A DNA stretch of 28,028 nt from an uncultured Lachnospiraceae bacterium (GCA_910577655.1 CAJTOW010000046.1:1-28028), one strand, 5' to 3'. Positions 7,840 through 15,705 are shown, counted from the first letter of the stretch. The notes: generated by a model not told the origin, from the letters alone. Program-made: numbers and translations.

Positions 7840-9450
7840 ATGAAACTGACATTAAAAGGCCTGAAGGATACCGCCGCGTGGGAAGCGGCAGGGATCAAGC
7901 TTCCGGCATATGATATTGAGCATGTGGCAGAAGAGACAAAGAAGGCTCCGGTATGGGTACATTTCGGCGCCGGCAACATTTTCCGTATCTTCATCGGTGG
8001 TCTGGCTGACAAGCTGATTCAGGAAGGGGAGATGGAGAAGGGCATTACCTGCGTGGAGACCTTTGATTTCGATGTAATTGACAAGATCTACGAGCCGTAT
8101 GACAATCTGGTGCTGGCTGTGACCCTGAAGGCAGACGGTTCCACTGACAAGGCAGTCATCGGATCCCTGACTGAGGCGGTCCATGCCAAGTCCTCTGATG
8201 CCCGGGAATGGGCGCGGCTGAAAGAGATTTTTGTAAATCCCGGTCTCCAGATGATCTCCTTTACCATCACGGAGAAGGGATATGCGTTAAGAAGTGCTGA
8301 CGGCAATTTCTTCCCCTTCGTCCAGGCAGATATTGACAATGGCCCGGAGAAGCCGGGGGCAGCTATGGCCGTAGTATGCGCGCTGCTCTATGAGCGCTAC
8401 AAAGCCTGCAAGGCCCCCCTGGCTGTGGTATCCATGGACAACTGCTCCCACAATGGGGAGAAGCTGCAGAGTTCCATCGTCGCCATGGCCCAGGAGTGGG
8501 AGAAGAAGGGCTTTGTGGATGCAGGTTTCCTGGCTTATCTGACTGACGAGAAGCAGGTTTCCTTCCCGTGGTCCATGATCGACAAGATCACCCCAAGGCC
8601 AGCAGATTCTGTATGCGAAGAGTTAAAGAAGGCCGGTGTGGAGGATATGGATCCGGTCATCACATCCAAGAAGACTTATATCGCTCCCTTCGTCAACGCA
8701 GAGGGGCCCCAGTACCTGGTGATTGAGGACAAGTTCCCCAACGGACGTCCGGCACTGGAGAAGGCAGGCGTCTATATGACTGACCGGGATACAGTCAACA
8801 AGGTAGAGCGCATGAAGGTGACTACCTGCCTGAATCCGCTTCACACTGCTCTGGCCGTGTACGGCTGCGTCCTGGGCTATACCCTGATCGCAGACGAGAT
8901 GAAGGACGCAGAGCTTAATAAGCTGGTTCATGAGATCGGCCCCACCGAGGGTATGCCGGTGGTGACGGATCCCGGCATCCTTTCCCCGGTAGATTTCGTG
9001 GACGAGGTGATCAACGTGAGGATCCCGAATCCCTTCATGCCGGATACGCCCCAGCGTATTGCCACGGATACCTCCCAGAAGGTAGGCATCCGCTATGGTG
9101 AGACCATCAAGTCCTATGTGGCAAAATATGGCGATGCAAAGAAGCTGACCGCCATTCCCCTGGCTATTGCAGGCTGGTGCAGATATCTGCTGGCTGTTGA
9201 CGACAAGGGTGAGAAGTTCGAGCTTTCCGCTGATCCTATGATCCCGGAGCTGACTGCGGCAGTGGAAGGTATCGTGGTAGGAAAGCCCGAGACCTATACC
9301 GGCCAGCTTAAAGGAATCCTTTCCAATGCCAATATCTTCGGCATCGATCTGTACGAGGCAGGTATCGGCGACAAGGTGGAGGAGATGTTCCTGGAGGAGA
9401 TTGCCGGACCGGGGGCTGTCCGCGCTGCCCTGAAGAAATATCTGGCATAA
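7840..9450 (+). CDS. uxuB: Mannitol dehydrogenase family protein, likely fructuronate reductase (D-mannonate oxidoreductase)
   Basis: A 536-residue NAD-dependent long-chain polyol dehydrogenase. The N-terminal nucleotide-binding turn is HFGAGNIFR (about residues 41-49), and the catalytic Lys-Asn-His signature is present in KVTTCLNPLH (about residues 326-335). The family includes mannitol 2-dehydrogenase, tagaturonate reductase and fructuronate reductase. Sitting in the same unit as uxuA, it most likely reduces D-fructuronate to D-mannonate, the UxuA substrate. It starts 17 bases after the regulator, with GGAAGG upstream. Substrate is assigned by context, so the symbol is provisional. Confidence 0.85.
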   Translation: MKLTLKGLKDTAAWEAAGIKLPAYDIEHVAEETKKAPVWVHFGAGNIFRIFIGGLADKLIQEGEMEKGITCVETFDFDVIDKIYEPYDNLVLAVTLKADGSTDKAVIGSLTEAVHAKSSDAREWARLKEIFVNPGLQMISFTITEKGYALRSADGNFFPFVQADIDNGPEKPGAAMAVVCALLYERYKACKAPLAVVSMDNCSHNGEKLQSSIVAMAQEWEKKGFVDAGFLAYLTDEKQVSFPWSMIDKITPRPADSVCEELKKAGVEDMDPVITSKKTYIAPFVNAEGPQYLVIEDKFPNGRPALEKAGVYMTDRDTVNKVERMKVTTCLNPLHTALAVYGCVLGYTLIADEMKDAELNKLVHEIGPTEGMPVVTDPGILSPVDFVDEVINVRIPNPFMPDTPQRIATDTSQKVGIRYGETIKSYVAKYGDAKKLTAIPLAIAGWCRYLLAVDDKGEKFELSADPMIPELTAAVEGIVVGKPETYTGQLKGILSNANIFGIDLYEAGIGDKVEEMFLEEIAGPGAVRAALKKYLA

Positions 9451-9490
9451 TATCTGACGAAGGTCCGTATTAACCGGAACTGACGTGAAT

Positions 9491-9528
9491 AAAAAGGCGT
9501 TGTACCCAGAATGGGTGCAGCGTCTTTT
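9491..9528. terminator. Intrinsic terminator after the uxuB-like gene
   Basis: AAAA-GGCG...ACCC pairs with GGGT...GCGTC-TTTT, with a few G-U pairs, over 9492-9528. The A-run on one side and the T-run on the other could give bidirectional termination. It closes the uxuA-regulator-uxuB unit. Confidence 0.75.
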
Positions 9529-9623
9529 GGTAGTGGTTTTCCACATCAGGCGGATGCCCGATGCTTCTTGTCTGGCGCAGCCGGACAGGAAGAGGTCCCC
9601 GTGAACAGAAACTGACTTTTAGC

Positions 9624-9652
9624 TGGACAGATTTTCAGTAAAATGTTACAAT
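9624..9652 (+). promoter_or_regulatory. Promoter of FadR regulators 2 and 3 (TGGACA-N17-TACAAT)
   Basis: TGGACA at 9624-9629, 17-base spacer, TACAAT at 9647-9652, preceded by TGT as an extended -10. It lies 36 bases before the start codon at 9689. I see no CTAATATATTAG-like site here. Confidence 0.65.
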
Positions 9653-9688
9653 AATAACAAAAGTGATTTTAAAACAGCTGGGGGACCC

Positions 9689-10420
9689 ATGAAATTATTA
9701 GAAAAATTACCAGGGGAAAATGCAAGAACCTACGCGGTGCGGGTGCTGATGGACAATATCATCCGTCTGGAACTGGCACCAGGGAGCTCCGTCAGTGAGA
9801 ATGAACTGTCGGTCCAGATGAATCTGTCCCGCACACCTGTCCGGGAAGCCCTGATCGAGCTGAGCAAGCTGGAGCTGGTGGAAATCCTTCCCAAGCGGGG
9901 CAGCTACATTACCAGAATCGACTACGACCTGATCGAGGAGTCGCGGTTTATGCGGCTGACACTTGAGGCAGCTGTGCTGAAGCTGGTGTGTGCAAAAGGC
10001 CTCGCCGGGGAGTATAGGGCGCGTCTGCGGGAGAATGTGTCCCGGTACCGGGATTCCATATCCGGGGAGAATTATTCGCTTCTTATGGAGCTGGACAATG
10101 AATTCCACAGACTGATCTTTGAGGCCGGAGGCAAGCTGAGGACATATCAGGTGGTTCACAGGCAGATGATCCATTTTGACCGGCTGCGGGCATTGTCCCT
10201 GCAGACCTCCTTGAACAGCAAGACCCTCAATGACCATGAGAATATCTTGTATGCCATGGAGAAGCAGGACGGGGAGCTGGCAGAGCTTGTTATGACCCAG
10301 CATCTGGCCAGACACCAGGTGGAGAAGGAGGAGCTGTGCAGACGGTACCCGGATTATTTTGTCTTTCCAGAGCAGGACTGGCAGACCAGCAGGAGAGAGG
10401 AGCAGTCCAATGGCATTTAA
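9689..10420 (+). CDS. GntR family (FadR subfamily) transcriptional regulator 2
   Basis: A 243-residue paralogue of the regulator at 7139. It has a winged HTH with NLSRTPVREAL (about residues 46-56) and an FCD domain containing LDNEFHRLIF, NDHENILYA and TQHLARHQ, the usual Asp/His metal-site pattern. A GGGG ribosome binding site lies just before the ATG. The final bases overlap the start of the next regulator gene by 11 bases, so the two are probably co-translated. Position, directly before a TRAP operon and after the mannonate genes, suggests control of sugar-acid uptake or use. The effector is unknown. Confidence 0.9.
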   Translation: MKLLEKLPGENARTYAVRVLMDNIIRLELAPGSSVSENELSVQMNLSRTPVREALIELSKLELVEILPKRGSYITRIDYDLIEESRFMRLTLEAAVLKLVCAKGLAGEYRARLRENVSRYRDSISGENYSLLMELDNEFHRLIFEAGGKLRTYQVVHRQMIHFDRLRALSLQTSLNSKTLNDHENILYAMEKQDGELAELVMTQHLARHQVEKEELCRRYPDYFVFPEQDWQTSRREEQSNGI

Positions 10421-11114
10421 GGTAATGGAAATACGCAATACGGAGGAAAACAACCGGGATTACGCTTACCGGATCCTGCGAAAGAGCATCATGATGCTGA
10501 ATCTGGAGCCAGGAGAAGCCTTAAGTGAAGGGGAGCTCAGCGAGGTTCTGGGAATGAGCCGCACACCTGTCCATGAGGCGCTTATCCTCCTTAAAAATGA
10601 AGGTCTGGTGGACATCCTTCCCCAGAGGGGGAGCAAGGTGAGCTGTATCAGCCTGAACCAGGTCAAGGAGGGCTATTTCATGCGGCAGATCCTGGAGGCG
10701 GCGATCATTGCGGATATTGCAGGCACCCTGGCCCCGGATCAGATGCAGCTTTTAAAGGAGAATCTGGACCGTCAGAGGCTCCTCCTTGCGGGGGAAGAAC
10801 CCCATACGGAGTATTTTATAGAGCTGGATGACCAGCTTCATAAGCTGCTGTACAGATTCAGCCGCCGGGACCGGATCTGGACGGCAGTGCATTCACTGAA
10901 TTCCCATTATGACCGGATCCGTTATCTGGATACTCTGGTGAACACGGTGGATCTGAACGTGGTTTTAAAGCATCACATTGATCTCTACTATTATCTTCTG
11001 CTGGGCATTCCGGCGGATGTGGATATCCAGAAATTCTGCCGCAGCCATCTGGGGCGGTTTATGCTGGATTTCCAGAAGACCATAGCTGCCCACCCGAAAT
11101 ATTTTTCGGACTGA
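10410..11114 (+). CDS. GntR family (FadR subfamily) transcriptional regulator 3
   Basis: A 234-residue third FadR-type regulator. The start at 10410 is chosen for its AGGAG and because it overlaps the end of regulator 2 (ATGGCATTTAA); an ATG at 10359 would add 17 residues inside the upstream gene. The HTH reads GMSRTPVHEAL, where the usual Arg of PVREAL is His. The FCD domain is more divergent: LDDQLHKLLY, KHHIDLYYYL and RSHLGRFM still supply Asp and His. Co-transcription with regulator 2 suggests the pair may act together, perhaps as heterodimers, which is speculation. The candidate operator upstream of TRAP1 starts 16 bases after its stop. Confidence 0.88.
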   Translation: MAFKVMEIRNTEENNRDYAYRILRKSIMMLNLEPGEALSEGELSEVLGMSRTPVHEALILLKNEGLVDILPQRGSKVSCISLNQVKEGYFMRQILEAAIIADIAGTLAPDQMQLLKENLDRQRLLLAGEEPHTEYFIELDDQLHKLLYRFSRRDRIWTAVHSLNSHYDRIRYLDTLVNTVDLNVVLKHHIDLYYYLLLGIPADVDIQKFCRSHLGRFMLDFQKTIAAHPKYFSD

Positions 11115-11130
11115 TCCGGCTGGTAATGGA

Positions 11131-11142
11131 TTAATATATTAG
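11131..11142. promoter_or_regulatory. Candidate operator TTAATATATTAG upstream of TRAP1
   Basis: Matches CTAATATATTAG at 11 of 12 positions and is followed by TTGA, exactly as at the uxuA promoter. It lies in the 398-base gap between regulator 3 and dctP1. No good -10 lies 17 bases from the adjacent TTGATT, so the site may act at a distance or the promoter may be atypical. Confidence 0.55.
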
Positions 11143-11199
11143 TTGATTTCCCGTTCTTCACTTTTTCAGGGCTTCCGAAGAATTTTAAGGTTTTTTTTC

Positions 11200-11222
11200 C
11201 AGAATTTCGCGTTAAAATTCTG
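11200..11222. other. Weak AT-rich stem-loop between regulator 3 and dctP1
   Basis: CAGAATTT (11200-11207) pairs with AAATTCTG (11215-11222). A T8 run precedes it at about 11191-11198. It could help end transcription of the regulator genes, but the T-run is on the wrong side for plus-strand termination. Confidence 0.3.
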
Positions 11223-11295
11223 TTAAAACCAGAAAAAAATCCGGCGGGAAATAAAATTGATATTTTAATAAGTATTTGTGAAAACATGACAAAAT

Positions 11296-11324
11296 TTGAC
11301 ATAAAAACAAGAAAAGTATTTATT
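11296..11324 (+). promoter_or_regulatory. Candidate TRAP1 promoter (TTGACA-N17-TTTATT)
   Basis: A perfect -35 TTGACA at 11296-11301 with a weak -10 TTTATT at 11319-11324, giving a leader of about 180 bases before dctP1. Another AT palindrome, TATATTAATATA, lies at 11434-11445. The whole stretch 11150-11500 is very AT-rich and contains no gene. Confidence 0.35.
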
Positions 11325-11512
11325 TGAAATAGGGCAAAATGGAAATAAATTCTTGTAAAGTGTAAAATTGCACAAAAATGAGTGTGATAAACTGGTGAAA
11401 ATTAATATAGCAATAAAATGACTTATATGGCAGTATATTAATATAGTGTTAATATGCTGCGAAGACAGTGTTAAGGGTTAAAAATTTATCAAAAGAAAGG
11501 GAGAAGAAGACT

Positions 11513-12583
11513 ATGAAATTGAACAAAAAACCAGTTGCTTTACTGCTTGCTGCTGTAATGGCGGCATCCATGACCGCATGCGGCGGCGGAGGCTCCAGCA
11601 CGCCGGCTACAACAGCGGCCGCGGGCGGCGGAGCAGCTGAGACGAATGGGGCATCCTCTTCTGGCGGCAAGGCTGAATTCGAGATCAACATCGGCCATAT
11701 CAATGATGAGCGCGACTCCTGGCACCAGGGCGCCCTGAAGTTCAAAGAGTATGTGGAAGAGAAGTCCGGCGGACGGATCGCGGTCAATGTATATCCCAGC
11801 AGCCAGCTGGGCACCGAGGTGGATATGATCCAGTCCATCCTGACCCAGGGCGGATGCGATATCACTTTTACCGGTGAGTCCATGCAGACTTACCAGCCGG
11901 ATCTGGGCATTATCGGTATGCCTTACCTGATCAAGAGCGATGCCCATATGGAAGCGGTTTTAACCGGCGATGTTGGAAAAGAGCTTGAGGATCTTATGGA
12001 CAAGTGTGGTATGAAGGTTCTGGGCTACTACACCCGCGGACCCCGTAATATCACATCCAACAAAAAGATCACTTCCCCGGCAGACATGAACAACTTTGTT
12101 ATCCGTACTCCCCAGTCAGCTATGACCGTGGCTGCTTTCGAGGCAGTAGGCGCCAAACCCACCCCCATGGCACTGGCCGAGGTATTCACCAGCCTTCAGC
12201 AGGGAACCATCGAGGGACAGGAGAATCCGCTGGCTATGATCCAGAACAGCTCCTTCTATGAGGTTCAGGATTATGTAATCCGCAGTGAGCATCTGCGTGC
12301 ATGGGTATACATCGCCATGGGTAAGGCCCAGTTCGAGGCTCTTCCGGCTGATCTCCAGGAGATCGTAGTGGAAGGCGGCAAAGAGATGCAGGCCTATGAG
12401 CATGAACTGTTCTTAAAGAACGAGGCCGAACTGGAGAAGACTCTGACCGAGGAGGGTATGGAGTTCGTGGATGTAGACCAGGATGCATTTGCCGAGGCTA
12501 TGACCGCTGGCGTGCTGGCAGTTCTGACCGACAGCCAGAAGGCACTGTATGAGAAGATCTCTGCTGCTAATCCGGATGCGTAA
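11513..12583 (+). CDS. dctP: TRAP transporter solute-binding lipoprotein (DctP family), copy 1
   Basis: A 356-residue extracytoplasmic receptor for a TRAP transporter, which captures a carboxylate and passes it to DctQM. It has a lipoprotein signal with lipobox SMTAC and Cys23, then a low-complexity Gly/Ser/Ala/Thr linker to about residue 52. The DctP domain follows, with KFKEYVEE, YPSSQLGTE, the substrate-arginine segment NFVIRTPQS and EGQENP. AAAGGGAG lies before the ATG at 11513. By eye the mature domain is about 94% identical to the second DctP at 17532-18590. The ligand is not shown by sequence; the neighbours suggest a uronate or aldonate. Confidence 0.95.
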   Translation: MKLNKKPVALLLAAVMAASMTACGGGGSSTPATTAAAGGGAAETNGASSSGGKAEFEINIGHINDERDSWHQGALKFKEYVEEKSGGRIAVNVYPSSQLGTEVDMIQSILTQGGCDITFTGESMQTYQPDLGIIGMPYLIKSDAHMEAVLTGDVGKELEDLMDKCGMKVLGYYTRGPRNITSNKKITSPADMNNFVIRTPQSAMTVAAFEAVGAKPTPMALAEVFTSLQQGTIEGQENPLAMIQNSSFYEVQDYVIRSEHLRAWVYIAMGKAQFEALPADLQEIVVEGGKEMQAYEHELFLKNEAELEKTLTEEGMEFVDVDQDAFAEAMTAGVLAVLTDSQKALYEKISAANPDA

Positions 12584-12604
12584 GGACAAAGTTCCGGTAT
12601 AGAC

Positions 12605-12641
12605 GCAGGCCGGCAACAGGTTTTCATATGCTGGTGCCGGC
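12605..12641. other. Stem-loop between dctP1 and dctQ1
   Basis: GCCGGCA (12609-12615) pairs with TGCCGGC (12635-12641). It lies just downstream of the dctP1 stop and 46 bases before a terminator-like hairpin. It may protect the 3' end of a dctP-only transcript. Confidence 0.5.
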
Positions 12642-12686
12642 TATGACGCTGGTTAGTGGCGTTGACGTAGATTTCAGATATTACGG

Positions 12687-12727
12687 ACGCAGTGCAACAC
12701 CAGTTTGGTTTTGCACTGCGTTTTTTG
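12687..12727 (+). terminator. Internal terminator/attenuator between dctP1 and dctQ1
   Basis: A perfect 11-bp stem, ACGCAGTGCAA (12687-12697) with TTGCACTGCGT (12711-12721), runs straight into TTTTTTG. Placed inside the operon, it should stop part of the transcripts so that the binding protein is made in excess over the membrane subunits. The second TRAP operon has only 20 bases at this point and no such hairpin. Confidence 0.8.
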
Positions 12728-12759
12728 TTCCATTCTGCAGGAAAGAGAGGTGCTCCTAT

Positions 12760-13275
12760 ATGGGCGATTTGAAGAAAGGACTGGAGAAATTCGTTGATCT
12801 GTTCAACCATGTCCTATGTTTCTTTGGTGTTATCTTTTACATAACCTTTGTGGTGTGCGTTCTGGTACAGGTTATCAGCCGTAACTTCCTTCCCAGCGCT
12901 CCGTCATGGACCGAGGAGGCAGCGCGCTATTCCTTCATCTACATGGTGGCCTTTGGCTGCGCCGTGGCAGTTCACCGCAATGAGTTTGTAAATGTGGAAT
13001 TCCTTCATGATGCACTGGAACCCAAGTTTCCGATGGTCAACAAGGTGATCGGGCTGGCGATCAAGGTGATGCTTCTTGCCTTCACCGCATATATCCTGAT
13101 CTTCTCTGTGAGACCTTTTGCATTCATCAAGTTCCAGATGCTGTCCACAGCCATGTCCCTGCCCATGCAGTATGTATATTTCTCCATGGTGCTGATGTTC
13201 GCCTTTATGGTCATCGCTTATGTGTGCGAGATACTGCTTACGGTGCTTAACTGGAATGAAAAGGAGGGCGAATAA
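12760..13275 (+). CDS. dctQ: TRAP transporter small membrane subunit (DctQ family), copy 1
   Basis: A 171-residue protein with four hydrophobic segments, the small permease subunit of a TRAP transporter. It carries the DctQ signature RNFLPSAPSWTEEAAR (about residues 43-58) after the first membrane helix. The start at 12760 is supported by AGAGAGG nine bases upstream and by exact length agreement with the second DctQ; an upstream ATG at 12628 would run through the terminator hairpin. It ends two bases before dctM. By eye it is about 83% identical to DctQ copy 2, the most diverged of the three subunits. Confidence 0.94.
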   Translation: MGDLKKGLEKFVDLFNHVLCFFGVIFYITFVVCVLVQVISRNFLPSAPSWTEEAARYSFIYMVAFGCAVAVHRNEFVNVEFLHDALEPKFPMVNKVIGLAIKVMLLAFTAYILIFSVRPFAFIKFQMLSTAMSLPMQYVYFSMVLMFAFMVIAYVCEILLTVLNWNEKEGE

Positions 13276-13277
13276 GT

Positions 13278-14561
13278 ATGGTATCCATTTTATTCATTAC
13301 ATTTGTCATCTGTCTGGTGATCGGAGTTCCCGTAGCCTTCAGTCTGGGCGTGGCTTCCCTGGCTTATTTCCTGGGTGCAGGAATGCCCATTGCCACCTTC
13401 TCCCAGCGGTTCTTTGCAGGTATCGACAGCTTTACGCTTCTGTGTATCCCGGGCTTTACCCTGGCCGGTAACCTGATGAACCAGGGCGGTATCTCTGATA
13501 AGCTGATGGATTTCTGCGACAAGCTGGTGGGACATTTGACCGGTGGTATGGCTTATGCCAATATCATGGCTTCCATGATCTTTGCCGGTATCTCCGGTAC
13601 GGCTCTGTCTGATACCGTGGCTCTGGGCGGTATTGAGATCCCCATGATGGTAGATATGGGATATGATGCAGATTTCTCCGTGGCGGTTACAGCGGCTTCC
13701 AGCTGTATGGGACCCATTATTCCTCCGTCCCTTCCCATGATCATGGCGGCTACCATGACCGGCCTGTCTGTTTCCAAGATGTTTGTGGCAGGTATGGTGC
13801 CTGGGATCCTCATGGGCGGCGGCATGGCCCTGGTGTCCTATGTGATCTCCAAGAAGAAGAATTACCCCAAGCGTGACCGGATGAGTACTATGGGAGAGAT
13901 ATTCAACTCTGGTAAGGAAGCGATCTGGGCTATCATCATGACCCTGATCATTCTGGGCGGCATCATCTTTGGATGGGTGACTCCTACAGAGGCTTCTATC
14001 ATCTGTATCGTATATGGTACCTTCGTAGGCTTTGTGATCTACCGGAAGCTTACTCCTAAAAGCTTCTACCAGTGCTTACAGCAGACGCTGTCCAGCGCCG
14101 CTTCTATCATGGCTCTGGTGGCCTTTGCCAATGTATTTGCCTACATTCTGACCAAGGAGCGCATTCCCAATATGATCGCGGATGCCATGCTGAACCTGAC
14201 TACCAACAAGTATATCCTGCTGTTGCTGATCAACCTGTTCCTGATCTTTGTAGGTATGTTCATGGAGACTATCGCGGCCATCCTGATCCTGTTCCCGGTG
14301 CTGCTGCAGCTGGCTACCTCCGTGGGTGTGGATCCGGTGCAGTTCGGTGTTCTGGTAGTCATGAACCTGGTGCTGGGTCTGTGTACCCCGCCGGTTGGAG
14401 TCTGTCTCTTCGCTGCTACCAATATTGCGGGCAACAAGCTGTCGGAGAACGTGAAGGCACTGGCTCCCTTCCTGATAGCCAACTTTACAGTGCTGGCTCT
14501 GGTTACTTATGTTCCTTTCATCACTGGCGGTGTTGCCAACCTGATTTTGGGTGGAATGTAA
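13278..14561 (+). CDS. dctM: TRAP transporter large membrane subunit (DctM family), copy 1
   Basis: A 427-residue polytopic permease, the sodium-coupled channel of the TRAP system. Family features include the early GVPVAFSLGVASL, the PGFTLAGNLMN region, SAASSCMGPIIPPSLPMI (about residues 134-151), and the C-terminal LGLCTPPVGVCLF with the NIAGNKLSE that follows. About a dozen membrane helices are visible. It starts two bases after dctQ1, with AAGGAGGG lying in the end of dctQ1. By eye it is about 93% identical to DctM copy 2. A repeat-derived terminator follows. Confidence 0.96.
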   Translation: MVSILFITFVICLVIGVPVAFSLGVASLAYFLGAGMPIATFSQRFFAGIDSFTLLCIPGFTLAGNLMNQGGISDKLMDFCDKLVGHLTGGMAYANIMASMIFAGISGTALSDTVALGGIEIPMMVDMGYDADFSVAVTAASSCMGPIIPPSLPMIMAATMTGLSVSKMFVAGMVPGILMGGGMALVSYVISKKKNYPKRDRMSTMGEIFNSGKEAIWAIIMTLIILGGIIFGWVTPTEASIICIVYGTFVGFVIYRKLTPKSFYQCLQQTLSSAASIMALVAFANVFAYILTKERIPNMIADAMLNLTTNKYILLLLINLFLIFVGMFMETIAAILILFPVLLQLATSVGVDPVQFGVLVVMNLVLGLCTPPVGVCLFAATNIAGNKLSENVKALAPFLIANFTVLALVTYVPFITGGVANLILGGM

Positions 14562-14570
14562 GAGTAAGAT

Positions 14571-14609
14571 AAATAGGTAGCAGTTCGGTATCTGAACTGC
14601 TGCCTATTT
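14571..14609. terminator. Palindromic repeat copy 5, terminator shared by dctM1 and the converging gene
   Basis: AAATAGGTAGCAGTTC (14571-14586) pairs almost fully with GAACTGCTGCCTATTT (14594-14609), giving a 16-bp stem with a 7-base loop. On the plus strand it is followed by a T/C-rich run with long T stretches. The converging NERD-like gene uses the TAG inside the right arm as its stop, and the T-rich run is read on the minus strand as its lysine-rich C-terminus. One element thus ends both genes. Confidence 0.8.
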
Positions 14610-15344
14610 CTTTTTCTTCTTTTTTTCCTTTGCTTCTTCCTGCCTGCCTTTTACATCTGCAAGAACGGCCAGCTGACGGGCAGTCTCCTTCACATCCAGG
14701 CTGCCGTTTCGCAGGGCGCTGGTTTCTTTTAAGTACTTCATGAAGTCGGGCTGGCTGTGGATCCTGGATGAGGGGATCTGACAGAGGGTGGCCCGTGGAT
14801 TGGTGAATACGGTTACCACGTCTGCTTCAGCCCGGATACCGGCATTGTCCATAGCGCCCTGAAGGATCTTCTTCTGCTCCTGACAGGCGGTCAGGGGATT
14901 GGGGAAGGTCTTGTCCTCCCCATTAATATGCTGGCGCCAGGAGTGGGGCTCTCTGGTTCCGGTGATGGTTCCCCCAAAGCCCAGACAGTAGATGCCGGTA
15001 ACACCGCCGGGGGTGACTAAGAGTGCGGAGAGTCGGGCCGTGTTTCCGTTGTAAGTCACGGTTCCGGGTGCAACCACCTGCATCCCGTTCTTGCGGGCAA
15101 AGGTGATCAGCTGGGAAATGAAGCTTAGCAGCTCTCCTTTGGTGCCGTTGTTGATGCGGGGTTCCTTCCCTGCTTTTGCTGGGGTACCTTCTTTGTCCTG
15201 GGTGCGCTGGGACTTCCTGCGGAAGCCGAAGAGCAGCTCCGTCAGGCTCTTGCCGGTCCTGGATTCGATGACCGGGACGATGAGGAGCAGCAGGACTCCC
15301 ATGACGACGATAAAGATAAGTTGTGATACGGGTATTTCAGACAT
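14604..15344 (-). CDS. Membrane-anchored NERD-like protein with degraded nuclease motif
   Basis: A 246-residue protein with one N-terminal membrane helix (residues 8-26), a charged linker and a domain resembling the nuclease-related domain (NERD): LVTPGGVTGIYCLGFGG, then NPLTACQEQKKIL and ADVVTVFTN. In active NERD proteins the GIxxIExK segment carries catalytic Glu and Lys; here it reads GIYCLGFGG, so nuclease activity is doubtful. The C-terminus is poly-lysine (KEKKKKKK), encoded by the antisense of the TRAP1 terminator T-rich run. AAGGAGT precedes the ATG. It sits alone between two converging TRAP operons, with its own promoter and a long leader. The family call is by pattern only. Confidence 0.65.
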   Translation of the reverse strand: MSEIPVSQLIFIVVMGVLLLLIVPVIESRTGKSLTELLFGFRRKSQRTQDKEGTPAKAGKEPRINNGTKGELLSFISQLITFARKNGMQVVAPGTVTYNGNTARLSALLVTPGGVTGIYCLGFGGTITGTREPHSWRQHINGEDKTFPNPLTACQEQKKILQGAMDNAGIRAEADVVTVFTNPRATLCQIPSSRIHSQPDFMKYLKETSALRNGSLDVKETARQLAVLADVKGRQEEAKEKKKKKK

Positions 15345-15385
15345 GATGTTACTCCTTTATAGGGTTCTGTACTTATGGGATCAGA

Positions 15386-15461
15386 CGCAACAGTTCCGGC
15401 GGGGCATCTTCCTGCTCCCCCGAAAAGCACCGGGGACAAGAAGCACGTCTGAACTGTTACG
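15386..15461. repeat. Palindromic repeat copy 6, long form
   Basis: Begins CGCAACAGTTCCGGCGGGG and ends GTCTGAACTGTTACG. The outer arms GCAACAGTTC and GAACTGTTAC are nearly complementary, separated by about 54 bases that include a CCCCCG/CGGGG inner pairing. It resembles the long copy after tyrS. It lies in the leader of the NERD-like gene and not next to a stop codon. Confidence 0.7.
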
Positions 15462-15545
15462 ACCAGACTGCAGCCGGTCCGGGATCCTGGCACCGCATAT
15501 CCGGCGGTACCATAGGCTCCGGCAGACGGTGGCTGCAAAGATACC

Positions 15546-15589
15546 GCGGGAGCATTCCCTGCCGGAATGGCGGCGTGGAATGCTCCCGC
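15546..15589. other. Perfect 13-bp stem-loop in the leader of the NERD-like gene
   Basis: GCGGGAGCATTCC (15546-15558) is the exact reverse complement of 15577-15589, with an 18-base loop. In the minus direction it would be at the start of the transcript. No T-run follows on either strand. Confidence 0.7.
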
Positions 15590-15604
15590 AGCTTTATCGA
15601 ATCT

Positions 15605-15633
15605 ATTCTATCATAGATGGACAGTAAAAACAA
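15605..15633 (-). promoter_or_regulatory. Promoter of the NERD-like gene (TTGTTT-N17-TAGAAT)
   Basis: On the minus strand: -35 TTGTTT (15633-15628), 17-base spacer, -10 TAGAAT (15610-15605) preceded by TGA as an extended -10. It predicts a transcript start near 15598 and a leader of about 250 bases. The 15345-15714 gap holds this promoter, the 13-bp hairpin and two repeat copies, and no gene. Confidence 0.55.
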
Positions 15634-15673
15634 TCATGTCTTGCTTTGCAGATGCTGCTGATTAAAGAGTGTG

Positions 15674-15705
15674 GTAACAGTTCGGATATCCCCCTGGACT
15701 GTTAC
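15674..15705. repeat. Palindromic repeat copy 7 (after dctM2)
   Basis: GTAACAGTTC (15674-15683) pairs with GGACTGTTAC (15696-15705), with GGAT/CCCC bases in the 12-base loop. It begins 9 bases beyond the stop of dctM2 in the minus direction and may end or protect that transcript, though no T-run follows immediately. Confidence 0.75.

Noticed and set aside
7840..9450. Calling the reductase mannitol 2-dehydrogenase or tagaturonate reductase
   Set aside because: The same family, but uxuA in the same unit favours fructuronate reductase. No PTS or mannitol genes and no uxaA are nearby.
12628..12759. N-terminal extension of DctQ1
   Set aside because: The extra codons lie in a terminator hairpin. 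The start at 12760 has a ribosome binding site and matches the length of DctQ2.
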